DNA of 64,000 nt from Paenibacillus sp. E222 (GCF_013401555.1 NZ_CP058552.1:372001-436000); one strand, 5' to 3'; positions 42,737 through 52,639 are shown, counted from the first letter of the stretch. Notes: generated from the sequence alone by a model not told the origin. Numbers and translations: made by a program.

Positions 42737-42766
42737 TGATAATCCTGATTCATCCAGGTCATACTA
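42737..42766 (+). promoter_or_regulatory. Sigma-G-type forespore promoter of the first ger operon
   Basis: TGATAA (42737-42742), 17-bp spacer, CATACTA (42760-42766) fits the sigma-G consensus TGAATA-N17/18-CATACTA. It lies 34 bp before the first ger start codon, as expected for germinant receptors made in the forespore. Confidence 0.78.
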
Positions 42767-42800
42767 ATTTGCAAATATAGGGTGTATAAGGGGTGAAGGA

Positions 42801-44312
42801 ATGAGTACAACATCGCAGAGCAGTCAGGATCAGAGAATATCTCCGAATCTTACGGAAAATATAGATTACTGCAACCAAGTGATGGGGAATAGCAAAGACT
42901 TGATGGTTCGTCCACTGCAAAGTCTGCACAAATGGCCTTCTGTCATGTTGTACATCGATGGAATGGTGGATGTACAGATCATCAATCATTCCATCCTTAA
43001 ATCCTTGTTACAAACCCGAGAGATACCTGAATTTTCGGAAGATAATGAACACCTCATCTATCTGCAGAATGACGTGCTGGCGGCCAGCAATGTGTTATTA
43101 ATCAATGAAATGAAAGACGTTCTTGATGCGCTTCTGGCGGGCTTTGCCGTAGTGCTCCTAGAAGGTTCCAATCAGGGCCTAAAAATTGCAGCAGCCGGAT
43201 GGGAAGATCGTGCCGTTGGTGAACCGATCTCCCAGACGGTTGTTCGAGGACCCATGGAAGGCTTTAATGAAAATTTGCGTACGAATACCGGGTTAATCCG
43301 CAAACGAATTCGAGACCCTCATCTCTGGATTGAGGAAAGGGAGATTGGCCGAGTCACGAACACCAGGATAGCCGTTGTATATCTGGAGCATATCGTCGAT
43401 CAAGAGGTTGTAAAAGAACTGCGGCGCAGACTTGATGAGATTGACATTGACGCTATTCTGGAAAGCGGATATATCGAGGAACTCGTGCAGGACAAAACAG
43501 GTACAATCTTCCCTACGGTCTATAACAGTGAGCGACCAGACGCCGTATGTGCTGCACTGCTAGAAGGCAGGGTCGCGATCATTGTGGACGGCACGCCTTT
43601 CGTACTGCTTGTCCCAGCCTTGTTTGTACATTTCTTTCAGTCTCCCGAGGATTACTATCAGCGAGCCGATATTAGCTCATTGATTCGAATGATTCGTTAT
43701 CTGGCCTTCTTTATCGCGCTGCTCGCTCCATCCTTCTATATTGCCATCACTACCTTTCACCAGGAAATGCTGCCTACCAACCTGTTAATCAGTTTGGCAG
43801 CACAGCGTGAAGGTGTACCATTCCCGGCATTCATTGAAGCCATCTTAATGGAGCTGACCTATGAAATTTTGCGGGAGGCGGGTATCCGGATTCCGAAGAC
43901 CGTCGGTCAGGCCGTTTCCATTGTAGGAACCCTTGTTATTGGTCAAGCCGCAGTAGATGCAGGCGTTGTATCGGCTGCCATGGTAATTATCGTATCCATT
44001 ACAGCGATATCCAGTTATGTTATTCCGGAAAATGGCCTCTCCATTTCTGTACGGATTCTACGTTTTGTCCTGATGATTCTGGCTGCTGCCTTTGGTTTCT
44101 ATGGCATTCTGATGGTTCTGCTGATTACGGTAACCCATCTATGCAGTTTAAGATCTTTTGGGGTGTCTTACATGTCCCCGTTCGCGCCTTACATCGGTAA
44201 AGATCTCAAAGATACCATTTTCCGCGTGCCTTGGACCCGGATGAAAACCCGTCCGATCTCTACCGGAACTCCGAACGAAACTAGACAAGCGAACAAAAAA
44301 ACGAAGCGATAA
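42801..44312 (+). CDS. Spore germinant receptor subunit A (GerAA family)
   Basis: 503 residues. The hydrophilic N-terminal region (to about 290) contains RGPMEGFNENLRTNTGLIRKRI and the C-terminal part has about five membrane segments, including VPFPAFIEAILMELTYEILREAGIRIP (read in part), the pattern of the GerA/SpoVAF family. It sits in the spore inner membrane with B and C subunits and responds to small germinants. The ATG follows GGGGTGAAGGA. It is the first gene of a five-gene operon. Confidence 0.94.
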   Translation: MSTTSQSSQDQRISPNLTENIDYCNQVMGNSKDLMVRPLQSLHKWPSVMLYIDGMVDVQIINHSILKSLLQTREIPEFSEDNEHLIYLQNDVLAASNVLLINEMKDVLDALLAGFAVVLLEGSNQGLKIAAAGWEDRAVGEPISQTVVRGPMEGFNENLRTNTGLIRKRIRDPHLWIEEREIGRVTNTRIAVVYLEHIVDQEVVKELRRRLDEIDIDAILESGYIEELVQDKTGTIFPTVYNSERPDAVCAALLEGRVAIIVDGTPFVLLVPALFVHFFQSPEDYYQRADISSLIRMIRYLAFFIALLAPSFYIAITTFHQEMLPTNLLISLAAQREGVPFPAFIEAILMELTYEILREAGIRIPKTVGQAVSIVGTLVIGQAAVDAGVVSAAMVIIVSITAISSYVIPENGLSISVRILRFVLMILAAAFGFYGILMVLLITVTHLCSLRSFGVSYMSPFAPYIGKDLKDTIFRVPWTRMKTRPISTGTPNETRQANKKTKR

Positions 44313-44330
44313 TCGGTAAGGAGAACGCGT

Positions 44331-45533
44331 ATGAACAAATGGTTCCAATTAATACTATCTTTTGTCGTTCTGCTCCCTCTCCTTACCGGATGCTGGGATC
44401 GACAGGAACTCAATGAACTCGGCATTATGCTGGGACTGGGTGTGGACAAGGATGGCGATATGATCAAGGTGAGTGCCCAGGTTGTTGTTCCCAATGAAGT
44501 ATCCTCCAAGTCCGGGGGAGGTAAAGGAACGCCTGTAACTCAGTATCAGGCTTCTGCGCCTACCTTATTTGAAGCTATTCAAAAGCTAACGGAGTCTAGC
44601 CCCCGTCGTATATTCATGGCACATATCCGCATAATGGTCATTGGCGAGGAGTATGCTCGCAAAGTAGGCATTTATGATATCACAGAAGCATTAATGCGTG
44701 AGCCTACGGTTCGTCCTGACTATTACGTCATGGTTGCACGAAATACAACGGCGTCCAAAGTGCTTGACGTATTAACGCCACTTGAGAACATCCCTGCGGA
44801 AAAGATGTTTAATTCACTGGATGTCTCGACCAAAACGTGGTCACCCACAACAACCGTAACCGGAGATCAATTAATGGAATATATTTTGGCTCCCGGAATA
44901 CAGCCTGTAATTACCGGTGTAGAGGTTGTTGGTCAATCGGAGAAAAGTGGAAGTCAAGCTAACATCTCAACCATTAAGTCTCCTGCCAGCCTTAATTCTA
45001 CCGGACTATCCGTGTTCAAAGGAGACAAACTGATAGGGTGGCTAACGGAGGATGAGTCCAAGGGATACAACTACATCAGAAACAACGTTGTATCCACCAT
45101 CAGCCATCTGCCTTGTCGCAAAGGTGGAAATGTGACCTTCAAAACACTTCGTACAACGACCAAACGGAAAGCAAAAGTCGTGGCAGATCACCCTTTAATC
45201 AACATTAAAATCAAAAATGTAACTTCCATAGGTGCCGTGGAATGCGGAATCAAAATTGGTTCAATGAAAGTACTCAAGGAACTCGAACGGGACAGTGAGG
45301 AACGGCTTGTGGAATTGATGCAAAAGTCCATTAAATCGGTCCAGCGCAAGTTTCACGTTGATATTTTCGGATTCGGGCAAGAGGTTTACCATGCTGATCC
45401 AAAGTTCTTTAAAAAAGTGGAGAAAGATTGGGATAGTTATTTGGAAAATCTGGATGTCCATTACGATGTCAATGTACAAATCAAACGTGTAGGCACACTG
45501 GATGATTCGTTCAAAGATCAAATTAGGGAGTGA
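44331..45533 (+). CDS. Spore germinant receptor subunit C, lipoprotein (GerAC family)
   Basis: 400 residues with a lipoprotein signal: MNKWFQLILSFVVLLPLLTGC, lipobox LTGC, then WDRQELNELGIMLGLGVDKDG, the standard start of GerAC proteins. The rest is the hydrophilic three-domain region that faces the outer side of the spore inner membrane. It begins 18 bp after the A subunit behind GGTAAGGAG. Confidence 0.94.
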   Translation: MNKWFQLILSFVVLLPLLTGCWDRQELNELGIMLGLGVDKDGDMIKVSAQVVVPNEVSSKSGGGKGTPVTQYQASAPTLFEAIQKLTESSPRRIFMAHIRIMVIGEEYARKVGIYDITEALMREPTVRPDYYVMVARNTTASKVLDVLTPLENIPAEKMFNSLDVSTKTWSPTTTVTGDQLMEYILAPGIQPVITGVEVVGQSEKSGSQANISTIKSPASLNSTGLSVFKGDKLIGWLTEDESKGYNYIRNNVVSTISHLPCRKGGNVTFKTLRTTTKRKAKVVADHPLINIKIKNVTSIGAVECGIKIGSMKVLKELERDSEERLVELMQKSIKSVQRKFHVDIFGFGQEVYHADPKFFKKVEKDWDSYLENLDVHYDVNVQIKRVGTLDDSFKDQIRE

Positions 45534-45539
45534 GACAGG

Positions 45540-45776
45540 GTGTTACTTACACTTAGTGTCATTGTGACCGCAGGGGTCATTGGATGGTTTGATGTGCCGG
45601 GTCTAATACGTCGCAAGGAATGGAAAGAAACAGCTGTTTACAGTGCCTTACTGCTCTTAGCTACCATTCTAAGTGTCTTTGCGGCAAACTTGTGGGAAAT
45701 TCCCAGCCCACTTTATCTCATCATATGGATCTATGAACCTGTAAATCAATTTCTGGCACACTTGACTGGCACTTAG
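45540..45776 (+). CDS. Small two-helix membrane protein, D-subunit-like of the ger operon
   Basis: 78 residues starting at GTG (45540) with AGGGAG upstream, 6 bp after the C subunit. Two hydrophobic segments (residues about 2-18 and 33-50) flank a charged loop RRKEWKE. Size, topology and position match the D subunits that accompany some germinant receptors in Bacillus and modulate their response (established for a few receptors; inferred here). Confidence 0.75.
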   Translation: MLLTLSVIVTAGVIGWFDVPGLIRRKEWKETAVYSALLLLATILSVFAANLWEIPSPLYLIIWIYEPVNQFLAHLTGT

Positions 45777-45796
45777 GGAAAAAAGGAGGGGACATT

Positions 45797-46903
45797 ATGC
45801 TTGAGCAGGGTCGCATCGGAACAAGACAATTGTCCATCCTCATTTTTATGATGGTGGTGGGGGATATGATGCTCATCTATCCCTCGGTCATCACATCCTA
45901 TGCCAAACAAGATGCCTGGATATGTGCTCTTATCGGGGTTCCACTGGGAATGGCCCTCATTCTCATGTTTTTAAAGCTGTGCAATCTGTATCCGGAGGAA
46001 AATCTGATTCAGATTTCACGAAGCATTCTGGGATTTTGGCCAGGCAGTCTTGTATCCGGATTTTATCTTTTCTTTTTTGTAATAGGTGCCTCCACGCACA
46101 CCCGAGAGGTCGGAGATTTCCTCACCTCCCAAATCTTTCAGTACACCCCCATTCGCGTCATCATTCTGATGTTTGTCATTACAGTTGGCTGGGGATTGTA
46201 CCATGGATTGGAAACGATGGGGAGAAGCAGTGAACTGCTGATGCCTATTCTGATCGTGTTTATTCTCGTCCTTGCATTCTGTCTGCTCCCTCAGGTTGAT
46301 CCCAGCAATTTGAAGCCTGCAACAGATACCGGCGTCGTTCCCATCCTGCAGGGTATTCTCATCAGTATCATATATCCGGTAGGTGAGCTGGTCCCCATTA
46401 TGATGATTGTTCCCTATACGATAAAACAAGCTCACCGAACTCGGGATGTTCTTGTTGCGGCAGGACTTGGCAACTTGTTGCTGGCAATATTGGTTACTAT
46501 CTCTCTGCTTGTTCTAGGTGCTTTCCTTACCCAGCACAACATCTATGCTTCCTTTATTTTATCTCAGAAGATTAACATCGGTGGTTTCTTTGAGCGTATT
46601 GAAGCCATTATGGCTTCTTCCTGGCTCATCTCCACGTATGTTAAAGCGATGGTGTATATGTACGCATTTATTGTGGGATGTGCCGAACTATTTAAGCTCA
46701 AGCAGTATCGCGTACTTATTCTGCCAGCAACATTTCTGATATTCGGTCTTGCCAATCTGGTCTCGCCCAATTTGACCTTCATCGTCATTACGGTCGTTCC
46801 GTATTGGGTAGATTGGGATACCACATTGAGCATTATATTGCCGGGACTGTTACTGTTGGTGCACATGCTCAAAAAGCGCTGGAAAAACAAACCTTCGGGA
46901 TAA
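45797..46903 (+). CDS. Spore germinant receptor subunit B (GerAB family), first copy
   Basis: 368 residues with about ten membrane segments, of the APC-type amino acid transporter fold. The start RIGTRQLSILIFMMVVGDMMLIYPS and the block TREVGDFLTSQIFQYTPIRVI are typical of GerAB proteins, which bind the germinant. The ATG follows AAAAGGAGGGG. The next gene is a close paralogue. Confidence 0.94.
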   Translation: MLEQGRIGTRQLSILIFMMVVGDMMLIYPSVITSYAKQDAWICALIGVPLGMALILMFLKLCNLYPEENLIQISRSILGFWPGSLVSGFYLFFFVIGASTHTREVGDFLTSQIFQYTPIRVIILMFVITVGWGLYHGLETMGRSSELLMPILIVFILVLAFCLLPQVDPSNLKPATDTGVVPILQGILISIIYPVGELVPIMMIVPYTIKQAHRTRDVLVAAGLGNLLLAILVTISLLVLGAFLTQHNIYASFILSQKINIGGFFERIEAIMASSWLISTYVKAMVYMYAFIVGCAELFKLKQYRVLILPATFLIFGLANLVSPNLTFIVITVVPYWVDWDTTLSIILPGLLLLVHMLKKRWKNKPSG

Positions 46904-46948
46904 GGTAATGCCTGGAGTTCTACTATGTCAGGAAGGAGGCTGGAGACC

Positions 46949-48073
46949 ATGCCAAAAGAAAAAGTAACCATTCGGCAATTTGCCCTGCTTACCTTTCTTG
47001 TCATGGTTGGGGATATGATTCTGATCTATCCTTCGTTAGTCACAACCTTGGGCAAACAGGACGCATGGATATGCTCTTTCCTCAGCCAGCCCATCGGTCT
47101 GTTTATCATATGGATTTTGTACAAGCTGCACCAAACATTCCCTGAACTATCTTTAATCGAAATTTGCAAGAAATTGCTTGGTCCATGGATGGGATCAGTA
47201 TTGTCTGCTGGTTACCTGTTCTATTTCGCAATAGGCGCTGCCATCTGTATCCGTGAAGTTGGAGACTTCATGACGACCCAGATCTATCTCCAAACCCCCA
47301 TCCGTGTCATTTTAATTATGCTCATGTGTTCCCTAACCTGGGGCCTAATGAAAGGGTTAAATACCATGGGAGCAACCAGTGAACTATTAACCCCCATTGT
47401 TGTTTTTTTTATGGCCTTCCTGTTTATGGGGTTAATGCCCAAATTAGACGCCTCGCATTTGAAACCATTTCTGAGCATAAGTTGGGTGCATTTGATTGAA
47501 ACCGTTATTCGAGGATCATTCACCTCCTTCGGAGAGCTGCTTGTGCTTACCATGATTCTTCCTTATGTAATGTCAGGGCCACACCTTAAACGAGACCTCT
47601 TGCTTGCCACTTTCTGTGGAGGTCTGCTTCTATGTGTACTGCTATTGTTTTCCATTATGGTTGTGGGACCTTTCCTAACCCAGCATAACATTTTCATTTC
47701 GTATACCCTGTCCCAAAAAATTAATATCGGCAACTTCTTTGAGCGTATTGAAGCCTTCATGGCTACTGCCTGGTTAATTGCGACCTATTTCAAAAGCCTG
47801 CTGTACATGTTCGCTTTTGTTATCGGACTAGCTCATCTATTTCGGTTGAAAACATACAAACCACTCATTCTCCCTTCATCTTTGCTTATGTTTGCACTGA
47901 GTATCCTGATTTCCCCCAATGTCATTTTTTATATCGAAACCATCATGCCTGCATGGGTGGATTGGGACATTACTTGCAGTTTTATTATTCCTCTGTTGCT
48001 GTTACTTGTTCATCGCATTCGCTTTGGCAAGAACAAAAAAAATCAGACTCATCCAGAACGCTTGCCCACATAA
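46949..48073 (+). CDS. Spore germinant receptor subunit B (GerAB family), second copy
   Basis: From the ATG at 46949 (MPKEKVTIRQFALLTFLVMVG) it has 374 residues; GGAAGGAGG lies about 10 nt upstream, so an earlier in-frame ATG is not preferred. It parallels the preceding B subunit along its whole length (VGDMILIYPSLVTTLGKQDAWIC; IREVGDFMTTQIYLQTPIRVI), so the pair arose by tandem duplication. Two B subunits with one A and one C could let one operon form two receptors with different specificity (inference). Confidence 0.94.
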   Translation: MPKEKVTIRQFALLTFLVMVGDMILIYPSLVTTLGKQDAWICSFLSQPIGLFIIWILYKLHQTFPELSLIEICKKLLGPWMGSVLSAGYLFYFAIGAAICIREVGDFMTTQIYLQTPIRVILIMLMCSLTWGLMKGLNTMGATSELLTPIVVFFMAFLFMGLMPKLDASHLKPFLSISWVHLIETVIRGSFTSFGELLVLTMILPYVMSGPHLKRDLLLATFCGGLLLCVLLLFSIMVVGPFLTQHNIFISYTLSQKINIGNFFERIEAFMATAWLIATYFKSLLYMFAFVIGLAHLFRLKTYKPLILPSSLLMFALSILISPNVIFYIETIMPAWVDWDITCSFIIPLLLLLVHRIRFGKNKKNQTHPERLPT

Positions 48074-48117
48074 AAAGGCTGTGCTTCACGGTATAATCCG
48101 CGAACACAGCCTTTATT
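48074..48117 (+). terminator. Terminator of the first ger operon
   Basis: AAAGGCTGTG and CACAGCCTTT enclose a loop of about 22 nt with a short internal stem, followed by ATTATG. It starts right after the last stop codon. Confidence 0.75.
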
Positions 48118-48166
48118 ATGAAGTGAACATTTATTCGATGTATAGAGAGCAGACAAGTTTACCTTC

Positions 48167-48631
48167 CTAAAGTTGCTGTAAAGCCTCAAGTGCTGCCTCA
48201 ATATGTCCTTTAACTCGCACCTTCAACCACGACTTCAGCAGAACACCCTCTTCATCAATGAGAAACGTGGAGCGTACCATGCCCATGTATTCCTTGCCAT
48301 ACATCTTTTTGAGCTGCCATACGCCGTATTGCTCGGCAACCTGATGTTCTTCGTCGGATAACAGAATGAAAGGCAATCCATATTTGGCAATAAATTTGTC
48401 GTGCTGCTTCATCGGATCAATACTAATGCCCAGAATAACTGTATTTAACCCCTTGAACTCCTCATGACGATCACGAAAATCACATGCCTGCTGTGTGCAG
48501 GAAGAAGTCATATCTTTCGGGTAAAAATATATGAGCACCCGCTGTCCGCGATAATTCGAGAGCTTCACCGTCTCTCCCGTACTGGACGGAAGCTCAAAGT
48601 CTGGTGCCAGTTTCCCTTCGGTTAATGTCAT
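48167..48631 (-). CDS. bcp: Thioredoxin-dependent peroxiredoxin, BCP/PrxQ family
   Basis: From the ATG at 48631 (MTLTEGKLAPDFELPSSTGE) it has 154 residues, with AGGAGGT upstream. The peroxidatic Cys45 and resolving Cys50 lie in KDMTSSCTQQACDFRD, the two-cysteine spacing of the atypical BCP type. It reduces hydrogen peroxide and organic hydroperoxides with thioredoxin. The longer frame upstream lacks a binding site. It ends close to the ger operon terminator, convergent with it. Confidence 0.95.
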   Translation of the reverse strand: MTLTEGKLAPDFELPSSTGETVKLSNYRGQRVLIYFYPKDMTSSCTQQACDFRDRHEEFKGLNTVILGISIDPMKQHDKFIAKYGLPFILLSDEEHQVAEQYGVWQLKKMYGKEYMGMVRSTFLIDEEGVLLKSWLKVRVKGHIEAALEALQQL

Positions 48632-48679
48632 CTCATTACCTCCTGAATCTAGTCTATTACCTTTCACAAAGGTCTTCTC

Positions 48680-49465
48680 TTATGATCCTGCTCCGCGATA
48701 CTTCTTCACACCATAATTCCATAGCAGAAGACCGATGGAGCCAAACACCAATCCCATCACAGGTGTCAGCATCGCCATACGATGCATTTCGGATCGTTCC
48801 AGAAACAGAGCTGCCGGATAAATACCCACGAAGGCAAATGGAATGACCCATGTTAACAGGACCTGAATTGCACGATTATAGATGGTTACCGGATAACGCC
48901 CATATCCCTGAATGTTGTACATTAATGGCAGGATACCTGTAGGCGCGTCCGAATAAAAGGACAGAGACGTCAAGGTGATATAAATTCCTGCATAGATTAA
49001 CACTGAACTAAGAGTAAGAATAATGAGGGCCGGAATATGCCACCACTCCAGCACAAGCCCCATCTCCGCACCGCTGATGACCATAATGATCAGACCGATA
49101 AACGAACCAACAAGTGCAGGCGGGTCCACATTTTCGAGTAAAATCTGGAACAGGTTATGCGCAGGTCGTGTTAATATGCGATCCATCTCGCCTTTGACAA
49201 TATACCGTTCACTGAACCCCCACAGATTGATAAAACAACTGAAGATGCCGTAAGGCACCATAAAATATCCATAAACAAAAAGGACTTCACTCTCACTCCA
49301 GCCGCCCAAATTATCCGTATGCCGGAATACCACAAAGATAAAGATCAGATTGGTTGCCTGGAACAGCAAATCCGAAAGGATCTCGACCCAAAAATCAGCG
49401 CGGTACGTGAGACGTGTTTTCATGTAATTTTTTAAATATTCCCAGATCAGACCCATATAGTACAC
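48680..49465 (-). CDS. ABC-2 type transporter permease (DUF990-like)
   Basis: 261 residues with six hydrophobic segments. YRADFWVEILSDLLFQATNLIF and EGMDRILTRPAHNLFQILLEN-like KGEMDRILTRPAHNLFQ match the COG3694-type permeases that pair with a second permease and an ATPase. Third gene of a set ATPase-permease-permease (51312 to 48680). Substrate unknown; related systems export lipids, peptides or polysaccharides. Confidence 0.88.
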   Translation of the reverse strand: MYYMGLIWEYLKNYMKTRLTYRADFWVEILSDLLFQATNLIFIFVVFRHTDNLGGWSESEVLFVYGYFMVPYGIFSCFINLWGFSERYIVKGEMDRILTRPAHNLFQILLENVDPPALVGSFIGLIIMVISGAEMGLVLEWWHIPALIILTLSSVLIYAGIYITLTSLSFYSDAPTGILPLMYNIQGYGRYPVTIYNRAIQVLLTWVIPFAFVGIYPAALFLERSEMHRMAMLTPVMGLVFGSIGLLLWNYGVKKYRGAGS

Positions 49466-49469
49466 TCTG

Positions 49470-50264
49470 TTATCCTCCTTGCACGAACAGACGCTTGCGC
49501 GCCTGACGCCAGATCAGCATCATCGGAATGAGCAATATGACAAACCAGAACACCTGAATGCCGAGTACGCTCCAGATGCCTGTGCCTTCCACTCTTCCGG
49601 TGAAAACCGAGCCAGGCAGATACGTAATGGCCTGAAAAGGCAATACTTTCATCACTGCAGACATCCAGCCCGGATAGAGGCTGATTGGAATGATCAGACC
49701 GGAGAACAGATCAACCACAACGCGTTTCATGCGCATCATACCTTCATTGTTTTCCACAAAAAATGCGGCCAGTCCCGTAATGACATTAATCTGGGAGTTA
49801 ATGAGGAAACTGAAGAACAGCATGACCAGAAAGCCAATCCATGCGGACGGCGCTGTTGGCAGTTCAACCGGGAACAACAGAATGGCAATGAGCATTCCAG
49901 GAATCATGAGCAGCAGGAAACGGAAAATACCTTCGCCCAGCCCCTGCATCATTTTGACCATGACATAGTTGATCGGTCTTATGAATTGAATGGCAATGGA
50001 GCCATCCCGAATGTCTGCGGCTATTTCCCGGTCCAGGTTGTTAAAATAAAATGCACGCGCCATCCACGATACCGCCACATATGTCGTCATCTGAGCTGCC
50101 GTAAAACCGCCCAATTCACCACTACTGCCGTAAATGGCTTGCCACGTAAAGTAATACACGCCGATATTCAGCGTATATATCAAAATGCCGGAATAATAAT
50201 TCACCCGGTATGCAAGCATCGTCAGGAACCGGATGCGCATAAAATCAAAAAATGCACTATTCAT
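49470..50264 (-). CDS. ABC-2 type transporter permease
   Basis: From the ATG at 50264 (MNSAFFDFMRIRFLTMLAYR) it has 264 residues and six hydrophobic segments. REIAADIRDGSIAIQFIRPINYV is the conserved cytosolic block of this permease pair. It begins 1 bp after the ATPase stop and ends 4 bp before the next permease, so the three are translated together. A longer in-frame reading runs into the ATPase gene in another frame and is rejected. Confidence 0.9.
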   Translation of the reverse strand: MNSAFFDFMRIRFLTMLAYRVNYYSGILIYTLNIGVYYFTWQAIYGSSGELGGFTAAQMTTYVAVSWMARAFYFNNLDREIAADIRDGSIAIQFIRPINYVMVKMMQGLGEGIFRFLLLMIPGMLIAILLFPVELPTAPSAWIGFLVMLFFSFLINSQINVITGLAAFFVENNEGMMRMKRVVVDLFSGLIIPISLYPGWMSAVMKVLPFQAITYLPGSVFTGRVEGTGIWSVLGIQVFWFVILLIPMMLIWRQARKRLFVQGG

Positions 50265-50265
50265 G

Positions 50266-51312
50266 TTAGGATACACCCACCGCTTCGTTCTTTGCGCCCA
50301 CAATCTCGGGACGCTCGGCGGAACCGGATTGGTAAATACTGCGCACGATCTCATCCGTGTTAATCTCAATAATCTGAATATCGGTAATATCTGCCTGTCC
50401 AACGACACGTCCCAGCACATCAGACACGTTGAGTTCAAGTGGAATCCAGACCGATGCGGACAGCTCGTTCTCCACCGTCCAGCGAACAGGAAGCGCAGCT
50501 GTCCATTCCAGCATTTGTTCCATAGGGTGAGCCGTACCAAACTTGAACCGGATTTCCCGTTCTTTGCCCCACTGGGATTTTAGATGATCCAACCCGCCAT
50601 CATAAATGATATTGCCCGCATCGAGCATAATAACTCTTGAACATAAAGCTTCGATGTCCTGCAGATCGTGGGTTGTTAGCAAAATGGTTGTTCCGTGTTC
50701 CTTATTCATGTCTTTCAGGAATTCGCGGATTTCCGACTTCACAACAATATCCAGACCAATAGTTGGCTCATCCAGAAATACAATATCCGGATTGTGCAGC
50801 AGCGCAGCGACCAGTTCACAGCGCATACGCTGTCCAAGACTGAGCTTACGTACCGGACGGTTCAGCAGATCCTGAAGCTGTAACCGCTCAACCAATTCAT
50901 CCAGACGTTTGCGGAAATCGATCTCACCTACTCGATACACTTTGCGCAGCAGATGGAATGATTCAATGACACCGATATCCCACCATAGCTGGCTGCGTTG
51001 ACCAAAAACGACACCAATATTCTGTACAAACTTCTCACGTTCCTGATACGGAACATATCCACCAACCGATATTTGCCCTGAAGTAGGCACCAAAATGCCG
51101 GTCAACATCTTAATCGTTGTTGATTTACCGGCACCGTTCTCCCCAATATATCCGCATATTTCGCCTTGCGGAATTTGAAATGAAATATCATTTACAGCCA
51201 AGACCTCCTGGTATTGACGTGCAAACAGATCCTGGAATGCGCCCTTAAGTCCTCCTCGACTTTTCTGGACGCTAAACGACTTGCGTAAATCTTTGACATC
51301 AATCGCCAGCAT
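50266..51312 (-). CDS. ABC transporter ATPase
   Basis: 348 residues. Walker A GENGAGKSTTIKML (residues about 58-70), signature LSLGQRMRCELVAAL, Walker B DIVFLDEPTIGLD and switch His in TTHDLQDIEAL are all intact. The N-terminal insert (residues 16-35) and C-terminal extension fit the COG4586 branch that works with paired ABC-2 permeases. It drives the exporter formed by the two following genes. Confidence 0.94.
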   Translation of the reverse strand: MLAIDVKDLRKSFSVQKSRGGLKGAFQDLFARQYQEVLAVNDISFQIPQGEICGYIGENGAGKSTTIKMLTGILVPTSGQISVGGYVPYQEREKFVQNIGVVFGQRSQLWWDIGVIESFHLLRKVYRVGEIDFRKRLDELVERLQLQDLLNRPVRKLSLGQRMRCELVAALLHNPDIVFLDEPTIGLDIVVKSEIREFLKDMNKEHGTTILLTTHDLQDIEALCSRVIMLDAGNIIYDGGLDHLKSQWGKEREIRFKFGTAHPMEQMLEWTAALPVRWTVENELSASVWIPLELNVSDVLGRVVGQADITDIQIIEINTDEIVRSIYQSGSAERPEIVGAKNEAVGVS

Positions 51313-51515
51313 GATTATACCTCACTTGGATTTTGTTGAAATTGCTTGTAGCCCAAAAAGAAATTATAATAGTATCAGTCAAAATTCAGCAAGCTTTAAA
51401 AATAGTCTGAGGCCGCGTCCTCTGTTGCATCTCACAGATAGGTCGTGTACGGAAAGCCCCGGCTAGATCAAATTGGACTCATTTTCATTTATTTTGAATA
51501 CAAAGGAGAGCTAGC

Positions 51516-52559
51516 ATGACCAGAAAGACGAAGAGAACCATTTGGATTTCTCTTGCCGCCTTCGTGCTGATTGTTGGAGGCGCTGCGGCATTTTATTTCG
51601 GTTCTATTCTCAATCAGTTGAATGGCTTGCAAAAGGAAGGCGATGAATCGCCGTTTGCCGGTATCGAAAATGTTGAAAAAGTAAGTACACCGGATCCTCC
51701 GAAATGGGAAGGCACCGAGACGGTAAATATTCTCGTTATGGGTGTGGATGCCCGCGGGCTGGAGAAGGGGGAAGTCCCTCGTTCTGACAGCATGATGGTC
51801 GTTTCGCTTGACCCACTCACCAAAAAAATTAATCTATTCTCCATTCTGCGTGACACATACGTCAACATTGACGGATATGGCAAGGAACGCATCAATACTG
51901 CCATTACCCATGGTCCCAACGTGGCAATGAAAGCTGCCGGAGACCTGCTGGGTATCCCTGTCCAGTATTATGTGTATACCGATTTCCAAGGATTCATCAA
52001 ATTGGTGGATGCCGTTGGCGGTGTGGATTTTGACGTAGAGAAGGACATGCACTATACAAGTAAAGCGGACAATAATGAATACGATATTGATCTAAAAAAA
52101 GGCTACCAGCATTTGGACGGTAATACAGCTCTCATGTACGTTCGCTTCCGTCATGATGCCATGTCGGATTATGCCCGCTCTGAGCGGCAGCGCGAGTTCC
52201 TGAAAGCTGTAGCAGCGAAAATGCAGTCAACAACAACGATTGCCAAACTACCTTCCATTCTGGAAGAAGTAAATCCTTATGTAGATACCAATCTGACCCT
52301 CTCCGATATGTGGAAACTGGGCGGACTTGGATATCAGAGCAGCATGAACGGCAGCGAGCAAATTCCGCCAATGAAAATGCTCAAGGAAGAACGTACACCT
52401 GGTGGAGCTGAGGTGCTGTCGGTAACCAACGAGGAAAAACTCAAGCAATATATTCAAGATATCATTCATCCTCCTGTTCAAGAAGAAGGCAGTACTACCG
52501 GAGCCGAAGACAAAACGGCAAGTGGTGACGAACAAGACTCCAAGCAACCTGCACAGTAA
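51516..52559 (+). CDS. LytR-CpsA-Psr (LCP) family cell-wall glycopolymer ligase
   Basis: 347 residues. A short cytoplasmic N-terminus with Lys/Arg and one membrane segment (residues about 9-31) lead to an extracytoplasmic LCP domain: NILVMGVDARGLEKGEVPRSDSMMVVS (read in parts), SILRDTYVNIDGYGKERINTA and YVRFRHDAMSDYARSERQREFL. Conserved Arg and Asp residues for pyrophosphate lipid binding are present. The family transfers teichoic acids or other polymers to peptidoglycan. The C-terminal tail is Gln/Glu/Thr-rich and disordered. The ATG follows AAAGGAGAG. Confidence 0.94.
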   Translation: MTRKTKRTIWISLAAFVLIVGGAAAFYFGSILNQLNGLQKEGDESPFAGIENVEKVSTPDPPKWEGTETVNILVMGVDARGLEKGEVPRSDSMMVVSLDPLTKKINLFSILRDTYVNIDGYGKERINTAITHGPNVAMKAAGDLLGIPVQYYVYTDFQGFIKLVDAVGGVDFDVEKDMHYTSKADNNEYDIDLKKGYQHLDGNTALMYVRFRHDAMSDYARSERQREFLKAVAAKMQSTTTIAKLPSILEEVNPYVDTNLTLSDMWKLGGLGYQSSMNGSEQIPPMKMLKEERTPGGAEVLSVTNEEKLKQYIQDIIHPPVQEEGSTTGAEDKTASGDEQDSKQPAQ

Positions 52560-52572
52560 TGAAGTGCACACG

Positions 52573-52600
52573 AAGAGGGCAGCCCATATGCTGCCCTCTC
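52573..52600 (+). terminator. Terminator of the LCP gene
   Basis: GAGGGCAGC and GCTGCCCTC form a 9-bp stem with a 6-nt loop. The following CGCTGTGTTTTG has only a short T-run, so termination may be partial before hemL. Confidence 0.65.
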
Positions 52601-52639
52601 GCTGTGTTTTGTTGATCTAATATGAAAGGAAGTTATCTT

